Below, piece after piece: positions 23,191 to 27,436 of a stretch of DNA of 27,436 nt. The stretch covers positions 1 to 27,436 of the forward strand of contig CAZKDZ010000134.1 of NCBI GenBank assembly GCA_964551635.1. Reading direction: 5' to 3'. Each line of letters opens with the position of its first letter. The stretch's first letter is position 1. The notes beneath the pieces were generated by a model. The model did not search any database. It was not told where the DNA came from and saw only the letters and a list, made by a program, of their open reading frames with translations. The position numbers were made by a program, and so were the translations under genes. Source of the stretch: JAAXHE01 sp964551635. GTDB taxonomy: Bacteria; Latescibacterota; UBA2968; GCA-2709665.

Positions 23191-23576
23191 CGCACGACTT
23201 CCCCACCGTACAGGAAGTCATGGTCATGCATGACGCCCTGATCAGCGCTTTCGGCGGAATACCGGGCGTGCGTGATGAAGGCGCCCTGGCCGCCGCGCTC
23301 ATGCGGCCGCAACTCGGGTATTACGACAGTCTCATCAGTCAGGCCGCCGCCCTCATGGAAAGCCTCGCCAACAACCACCCGTTTTTAGACGGCAACAATC
23401 GGGTGGCCTTTTTTGTCACCGACACCTTCCTGCGTCTGAACGGCCGCTTTATCGACTGTGACGACGACGAGGCGTACGCGTTCTTCATGGAAAACCTGGA
23501 GGCCGGATCCTTCCGGTTCGCCGGGTTGAAGACATGGCTTCAGGAGAAGGTTGCGGGGTTGCCGGGTGTCCGATAA
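23187..23576 (+). CDS. Doc/Fic-family toxin, death-on-curing type, with variant motif
   Basis: A 129-residue protein with the layout of the death-on-curing (Doc) Fic subfamily: a starting V-x-x-M-H-D-x-L helix (VMVMHDALISAFGG), GVRDEGALAAALMRPQ, then LMESLANNHPFLDGNNRVAF and TFLRLNG. The catalytic loop is HPFLDGNNR (His64-Arg72). Doc toxins carry HxFxDxNKR, where the Lys turns ATP so that EF-Tu is phosphorylated; AMPylating Fic proteins have Gly in its place. Asn71 here is neither. The rest of the site (His64, Asp68, Asn70, Arg72) is intact, so the protein is probably active, but its reaction may differ. It is translated from the ATGA overlap with its antitoxin. Confidence 0.88.
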   Translation: MTHDFPTVQEVMVMHDALISAFGGIPGVRDEGALAAALMRPQLGYYDSLISQAAALMESLANNHPFLDGNNRVAFFVTDTFLRLNGRFIDCDDDEAYAFFMENLEAGSFRFAGLKTWLQEKVAGLPGVR

Positions 23577-23589
23577 CCATCGACGACAC

Positions 23590-23612
23590 GAGACGATGTA
23601 GCGATGCGTCTC
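23590..23612. terminator. Weak hairpin after the toxin gene
   Basis: GAGACG (23590-23595) and CGTCTC (23607-23612) make a six-pair stem with an 11-base loop, 13 nt after the toxin stop. There is no T-run. It might end the toxin-antitoxin transcript before the rhamnose isomerase gene. Confidence 0.25.
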
Positions 23613-23692
23613 TCGCCTGCGGGAATCGGACGAAGATTTGCAAGGACCGGGGTACGTCGCTGGTCCCGGATAAACGGTCAGGGAGAGTCAGG

Positions 23693-24982
23693 ATGCAATA
23701 CAGGACGACGCGGACCGACGCGCAGATCGAGGCCGCCTTCCGGGAGGCCGCCGAACAGTACGCAGCCTTCGGCGTGAACGCGCACGAAGCCGTGAAAAAG
23801 GCAGCCGACGTGCCCATCTCGCTTCACTGCTGGCAGGCCGACGACGTGGCGGGGTTCGAGACGAAGGACGAAGCCGTGGAAGGCGGCGGCATCATGGCCA
23901 CCGGGAACTATCCGGGCCGGGCGCGAAACGGGGATGAGCTGCGCGCCGATCTGAAACAGGCGATCGACCTGCTGCCGGGGCGGCACCGCGCGAACGTCCA
24001 CGCTTCCTATGGCGACACGGGCGGCAAAGTCGTGGACCGGGACAGGCTCGAACCCGAACACTTCGCCGGCTGGATAAGGTGGGCAAAGGAAAACGGCGTC
24101 GGGCTGGACTTCAACCCCACGTATTTCGCCCATCCAAAGGCGAACGACGGGTACACCCTTGCCCATCCGGACGCGGAAATCCGGGAATTCTGGATCCGCC
24201 ACGGCGTGGCCAGCCGGCGAATCGCCGAAGCCATGGGCGTTGCGCTGGACGACGCGTGCGTGAACAACCACTGGATACCCGACGGCGCAAAGGACCATCC
24301 GGCTGACCGGTTCGGACCCCGCGAACGTCTGGTGGAATCCCTGGACGCCGTCCTGGACCCCGCGCTGGGCATCGGTCCGGCCTGTGTGGACGCCGTCGAG
24401 GGCAAGCTTTTCGGCCTGGGCGTGGAAGACTACACGGCGGGCTCCAATGACTTCTACGCGAATTACGCCCTGTCGCGGGGCGCCGTCCTCTGCCTGGACA
24501 TGGGCCACTTCCACCCCACGGAATCCATCGCGGACAAGATTTCCGCGCACCTGCCCTTCCACGAACGGCTGCTCATCCACACCAGCCGGCCCATCCGCTG
24601 GGACTCGGACCACGTCGTTCTCTTCGGCGACGACGTGCGCAACGTCTTCCTCGAGATTGTCCGCTGCGACGCCCTGGACCGCGTGTACGTGGCGCTCGAC
24701 TTCTTCGACGCCAGCATCAACCGCATTGGCGCCTACGTGATCGGCGCCCGCGCGACGCGGAAAGCCATCCTCTACGCGCTGCTGGATCCCACGCGGCAAC
24801 TGCAGGAACTGGAACGGGAAGGTAAACTGGCGCAAAAGCTTGGCCTGATGGAAGACATGAAAACGATGCCCTTTTCCGCAGTGTGGGACATGATCTGTCT
24901 GAAGACCGGCGTCCCCCCCGGCGCCGCCTGGATTCCGGAAATGGAAGCCTACGAAAACAAGGTCCTGTCAACCCGGACATAA
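23693..24982 (+). CDS. rhaA: L-rhamnose isomerase
   Basis: This 429-residue TIM-barrel enzyme interconverts L-rhamnose and L-rhamnulose. The rhaA landmarks are all present: ISLHCWQADDVAGFE (42-56), GGIMATGNYPGRAR, HASYGD, LDFNPTYFAHP, FWIRHGVASRRIAEAMG, NNHWIPDGAKD, EGKLFGLGVEDYTAGSNDFY, CLDMGHFHPTESIADKISAH, and TSRPIRWDSDHVV. The His, Asp and Glu residues of the two metal sites lie in these blocks. ATG 23693 is chosen because GGGAG lies 7 nt upstream and the reading frame before it is unconserved. Length is near the usual 420. No rhamnulokinase, aldolase or rhamnose transporter is present in the window, so the rest of the pathway would have to be elsewhere. Confidence 0.94.
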   Translation: MQYRTTRTDAQIEAAFREAAEQYAAFGVNAHEAVKKAADVPISLHCWQADDVAGFETKDEAVEGGGIMATGNYPGRARNGDELRADLKQAIDLLPGRHRANVHASYGDTGGKVVDRDRLEPEHFAGWIRWAKENGVGLDFNPTYFAHPKANDGYTLAHPDAEIREFWIRHGVASRRIAEAMGVALDDACVNNHWIPDGAKDHPADRFGPRERLVESLDAVLDPALGIGPACVDAVEGKLFGLGVEDYTAGSNDFYANYALSRGAVLCLDMGHFHPTESIADKISAHLPFHERLLIHTSRPIRWDSDHVVLFGDDVRNVFLEIVRCDALDRVYVALDFFDASINRIGAYVIGARATRKAILYALLDPTRQLQELEREGKLAQKLGLMEDMKTMPFSAVWDMICLKTGVPPGAAWIPEMEAYENKVLSTRT

Positions 24983-24987
24983 AGAAA

Positions 24988-25027
24988 ACCGCGGAACGGG
25001 GTGAGAAAGTTCACCCGATTCCGCGGT
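24988..25027. terminator. Strong hairpin between convergent genes, probable bidirectional terminator
   Basis: ACCGCGGAA (24988-24996) pairs perfectly with TTCCGCGGT (25019-25027), and inside it GGGTGA (24999-25004) pairs with TCACCC (25011-25016), with a 2x2 internal loop and a 6-base loop. The 15 base pairs lie 6 nt after the rhaA stop and 49 nt before the stop of the convergent oxidoreductase. No clear T-tract follows on either side, so termination could be by stem strength or with Rho. Confidence 0.6.
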
Positions 25028-25075
25028 CCTCGATGGTTGTAATTTCATTCGTGGCTCAGTCCTTAGCGCCCGGCC

Positions 25076-26245
25076 TCACCCCCGGTTTCCTCCTCCCCAC
25101 GCGGACGAGAACTGATCGCCGTCCTGGAATCTGCCGGGACGGAACGGATGCAGATCGAACGCGGGCGTCCGGCCGAGAATGACGTCGCTCAGCGAATCGG
25201 CAATCGGCGGGCCCAGCTTGAAGCCGTGCCCGCTCCCGCCGAAGAAGGCATAGTAGCCCTCCAGCCCCGGCTCCGGCCCGACCAGGGGATGCCAGTCATC
25301 CGTGATGGTATAGACCGACGCCCAGCCCTTCACGTATTCCCCCCGTCTGAACGCGGGCACCCGTTCAAAGGTCCCTGCCTCGATTCGCCGTCGCGTGGGC
25401 TCATCCAGGTCCGGATCGTACGCGTCCACGTCCATCGGCTCCACCTCTTTGGGAAAACTCAATCCGGCAAGCAGCCCGTTTTCGCCGTCGGGACGAAAAT
25501 AGACCCGGAGATTGGGATCGGAAACCACGGGAAACCGCCCGAATCCCTTCGGCAACCGCAAGACCAGATCGCTCTCCCGGCTCCATCGCAGCGAATAGTT
25601 CAGGCCCGCTGACAATCCCATATGACGGCCCCAGGGACCTGCCGCGTTGATCACCAGTTCCGTTTGGATTTCGCCGGCGTCCGTCTCCACCCCCGTCACG
25701 CGATTGCCGGACAGCCGAATTCGCGTTACCCCCACCCCCTCGTAACACGTCAGTCCCCAGTCTGCTGCACGCGTCACCAGGTTCCGGACCGTCCTGACGG
25801 GGTCCGCGTACCCCGAAGCGGGTTCGTAGATGCCTGAAACAATCCCATCCGTGTTTACGCCCGGGACGAGTTCTCCGATCTTATCCGTTTCCACCTCCAC
25901 GGCCCGGGTGTGGTTCCGCTGCTCCGCCTCCAGCACCGCCAGGCCCGAGGCCGCGGTATGCTCGCCAAGAAGACAGATATAGCCCGTATTGCGGAAGCCG
26001 CAATCTCCCCCCAGCGCCTCCTGTCCGTTCGCGAACATCTCCAGCGCCTTCATGGACAACCGGATGGTCAGGTCGTTCGAGTAGAACGTGCGGATCACCG
26101 CGGCTGAATGTCCCATGCTCACGGCGGCCAGCGACCGTTTTTCCAGGAGCACGACATCGCCCAGACCCTTCCTTGCGAGAAAATGGGCCGCGCTGGCCCC
26201 CATGATTCCCCCGCCGATCACGACCGCGTCTGCCACCTTTACCAT
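25076..26245 (-). CDS. FAD-dependent oxidoreductase, DAO family (sarcosine oxidase beta/DadA-like)
   Basis: A 389-residue flavoprotein. The N-terminal dinucleotide fold has ADAVVIGGGIMGASAAHFLA (GGGIMG at 11-16) and VVLLEKRSLAAVSMGHSAAV, where the SxxxSA-like stretch is usual for this family. Further marks are the FRNTGYICLL sheet, ELVINAAGPWGRHMG and the C-terminal GYYAFFGGSGHGFKLGPPIA that completes the FAD site. DAO-family enzymes oxidise secondary or primary amines of amino acids such as sarcosine, proline or D-amino acids; the sequence does not identify the substrate. The second ATG (26245) is preferred to 26251 because AGGGAG stands 7-8 nt before it. It is cytoplasmic and monocistronic, as far as can be seen. 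Confidence 0.88.
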   Translation of the reverse strand: MVKVADAVVIGGGIMGASAAHFLARKGLGDVVLLEKRSLAAVSMGHSAAVIRTFYSNDLTIRLSMKALEMFANGQEALGGDCGFRNTGYICLLGEHTAASGLAVLEAEQRNHTRAVEVETDKIGELVPGVNTDGIVSGIYEPASGYADPVRTVRNLVTRAADWGLTCYEGVGVTRIRLSGNRVTGVETDAGEIQTELVINAAGPWGRHMGLSAGLNYSLRWSRESDLVLRLPKGFGRFPVVSDPNLRVYFRPDGENGLLAGLSFPKEVEPMDVDAYDPDLDEPTRRRIEAGTFERVPAFRRGEYVKGWASVYTITDDWHPLVGPEPGLEGYYAFFGGSGHGFKLGPPIADSLSDVILGRTPAFDLHPFRPGRFQDGDQFSSAWGGGNRG

Positions 26246-26312
26246 CTGCATGCTCCCTTGCGACGTGTTGCTCCGGTTCAGTTCCCCGGATGGCCGGCAC
26301 CTGTAACGAGGG

Positions 26313-26714
26313 TCAGACCTTCACGAAGACCATGGTAACCTGCGACCCGCCGAGGCTGGAAGTCAACGTCAGTTCATTCCCGTTGACGGTGGCGTTGGTA
26401 CCGACAAGACCCAGCGTCGCTGCTTCCTGGAACAGGATGCTCGATCCTTCTATCGCGTACGTTCCGTCGGAGTACCGATCATCGTGCCCGAGCGACGGTA
26501 TGCTCAGACTCAGAGAAAAGTCGCCCGTTGTCGACAGAACGAGTGTACCTGTTGCTTCCGGCGGACGCAGTGTCTGGGTTGCCGCGCCGCCTGCCAGTTG
26601 TATTTCGCGGAGCGTATAGGTGCCTGCCAGCGTATCGTAATTCAGCGGATTGTCTTCTCCGCAGGACATGAAAAGCAGTGCCACGACAAACGAAAACGGT
26701 TTGAATCTCTTCAT
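26313..26714 (-). CDS. Small lipocalin-like lipoprotein
   Basis: A 133-residue protein. It starts MKRFKPFSFVVALLFMSCGE: a basic end, a hydrophobic core and a lipobox (FMSC) with Cys18 as the lipidated residue. Asp at +3 and the Gly-Glu-Asp stretch after the Cys leave inner or outer membrane destination open. The rest is beta-strands: LAGTYTLREIQLAGG, GTLVLSTTGDFSLSLSIPS, DGTYAIEGSSILFQ and NELTLTSSLGGSQVTMVFVK, as in lipocalin-like or META-type small barrels. ATG 26714 has GGAGG 7 nt upstream; the longer frame to 26915 is only read-through of the adjacent foldback element. The ligand is unknown. Confidence 0.78.
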   Translation of the reverse strand: MKRFKPFSFVVALLFMSCGEDNPLNYDTLAGTYTLREIQLAGGAATQTLRPPEATGTLVLSTTGDFSLSLSIPSLGHDDRYSDGTYAIEGSSILFQEAATLGLVGTNATVNGNELTLTSSLGGSQVTMVFVKV

Positions 26715-26759
26715 CGCGCACCTCCGGGTCCGGCTGTTTTTTACAGTTCGTGTCGTACA

Positions 26760-26925
26760 AAACAGCCCGTTGAAAAATCCCATCCGGGCTACGGCCGGCC
26801 CTTGCGGTCGAAATACTGCGTTGCGCTCCCTCGCCGAATCGCTGGATGGGACTCGGTCGCGCGCCTTGTCTTCGGCCACAATGGCTCGGCCTCGCTTGCA
26901 GAGCGACTTTCTCAACGGACTGTTA
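26760..26925. mobile_element. MITE/REP-like foldback element with imperfect terminal inverted repeats
   Basis: The 166-bp segment begins with AACAGCCCGTTGAAAAA (26761-26777) and ends with TTTCTCAACGGACTGTTA (26908-26925), which are inverted copies with two mismatches. A second inverted pair, TCCCATCC (26778-26785)/GGATGGGA (26844-26851), allows further folding. It carries no gene, though its minus strand gives a spurious peptide ending in GFFNGL, a wording I know from repeated intergenic elements in other genomes. It lies between the lipoprotein start and the end of the isomerase gene, and its last bases TTA supply the isomerase's TAA stop. Confidence 0.65.
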
Positions 26926-27436
26926 ACGAATGATGTCCTCCAGATACGCCTTGGCCGTTAGCAGCCCCTCCTGATTCAGGGCCGTGCTGCCCATATAGCG
27001 GTCGTCTTCCAGCTCGATTGCCAGCGGCCCGTCGTAGCCGAATTCCTCCAGCCGAGCCACGATCCAGATCCAATCCGCGTCTCCCCATCCGGGAATGCAG
27101 TACCGCCACCAGCCTTCGCCATGTCCGTACCGTTTGCCGAAGCTCTGACCGAGGCTGCCGTACAGGTACAGGCCGTCTGACAGCAGTTCCGTATCTTTGG
27201 CGTGCACGTGCCGGACGCGGTCTCCGAACTCCATCAGCAGGCGCTGATAGTCCACGCCGATCCGGATGAAGTGCGACGGATCGTAGCAGATCCCGAGATG
27301 AGGCGAAGGTACGACCTCGAATACGGCGCGAAGCGTCTCCGGCGTACATCCCAGATTGCCGTAGCCCGGCCCGCCTCCGGGATAAGGTTCGATGGCGAGA
27401 TGGACGTCCTGCTGTTCCGCATAATCCACGATTGCG
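26923..27436 (-). CDS. Sugar phosphate isomerase/epimerase (AP-endonuclease-2 family), 5' end outside window
   Basis: About 170 C-terminal residues of a TIM-barrel protein of the xylose-isomerase-like/AP2Ec family are encoded; the frame is open to the window's right edge. Visible marks are VHLAIEPYP (metal Glu), GICYDPSHFIRIG (metal Asp/His), RVRHVHAKDTE (His-x-His with Lys-Asp) and a final Glu in GPLAIELEDD. Such proteins isomerise or epimerise sugars, inositols or keto-sugars using a divalent metal. About 100-120 residues of the N-terminus are missing from the window. The TAA stop is made by the last three bases of the adjoining foldback element. Confidence 0.85.
   Translation of the reverse strand, partial: AIVDYAEQQDVHLAIEPYPGGGPGYGNLGCTPETLRAVFEVVPSPHLGICYDPSHFIRIGVDYQRLLMEFGDRVRHVHAKDTELLSDGLYLYGSLGQSFGKRYGHGEGWWRYCIPGWGDADWIWIVARLEEFGYDGPLAIELEDDRYMGSTALNQEGLLTAKAYLEDIIR

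Noticed and set aside
26715..26915. 67-residue N-terminal extension of the lipoprotein
   Set aside because: It is read-through of the foldback element and would hide the signal sequence and lipobox.
1..27436. CRISPR arrays, tRNA and rRNA genes
   Set aside because: No regularly spaced direct repeats, cloverleaf sequences or ribosomal RNA stretches were seen on either strand.

Overview
No rRNA, tRNA or phylogenetic marker gene lies in the window, so taxonomy can only be inferred. The DNA is GC-rich and Gram-negative in style (signal peptides, a lipobox protein). Its gene content is a heparinase II/III lyase, a phytanoyl-CoA dioxygenase remnant, sugar isomerases, a Gfo/Idh/MocA oxidoreductase, a DAO-type FAD oxidoreductase, ankyrin proteins and an M16 pair, together with several kinds of dispersed intergenic repeat. 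That mix resembles genomes of uncultured Latescibacterota/Poribacteria-type bacteria.

Layout. (1) 1-321: the end of an MntA-type antitoxin followed by a hepT decayed by nonsense codons. (2) 457-3286: two overlapping exported M16B peptidase-fold genes; one carries the zinc site, the other the Arg/Tyr pair. They are followed by a MATE transporter (3307-4689). (3) 4833-6171, minus strand: GNAT acetyltransferase and TPR protein. (4) 6358-8825: YfcE-type phosphoesterase and a large ankyrin protein. (5) 8915-11583, minus strand: heparinase-family lyase overlapping a TIGR02206/YwaF-type membrane protein. (6) 11584-12250: a gene-poor stretch holding a broken XRE regulator and a dispersed repeat. (7) 12251-14437: DUF4143 ATPase and a Gfo/Idh/MocA oxidoreductase with the biliverdin-reductase-like EYP motif. 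(8) 14472-17414: a 3' remnant of a phytanoyl-CoA dioxygenase, then one long ORF joining an exported calcineurin-like phosphoesterase to an ankyrin array collinear with the protein at 7155-8825. (9) 17450-18708: DUF1697, TfoX-N and NIPSNAP proteins. (10) 18877-22785: NodB-fold deacetylase, an amidohydrolase that appears to have lost most of its metal ligands, and a PiT-type phosphate transporter. (11) 22897-23576: a ribbon-helix-helix/Doc toxin-antitoxin pair with a clear promoter and a palindromic operator. (12) 23693-27436: L-rhamnose isomerase, DAO-family oxidoreductase, small lipoprotein, a MITE-like element and a partial sugar isomerase/epimerase.

Most of the window looks like a saprophyte's carbohydrate and scavenging repertoire in small transcription units, with three decaying genes (hepT, the XRE regulator, the PhyH homologue) and at least four repeat-type insertions. 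I see no convincing wholly new multi-gene system. The points most worth a second look are the split-function M16B pair, the phosphoesterase-ankyrin fusion with its internal start site, the metal-ligand-poor amidohydrolase, the Doc variant with Asn in place of Lys, and the foldback element that supplies a neighbour's stop codon.
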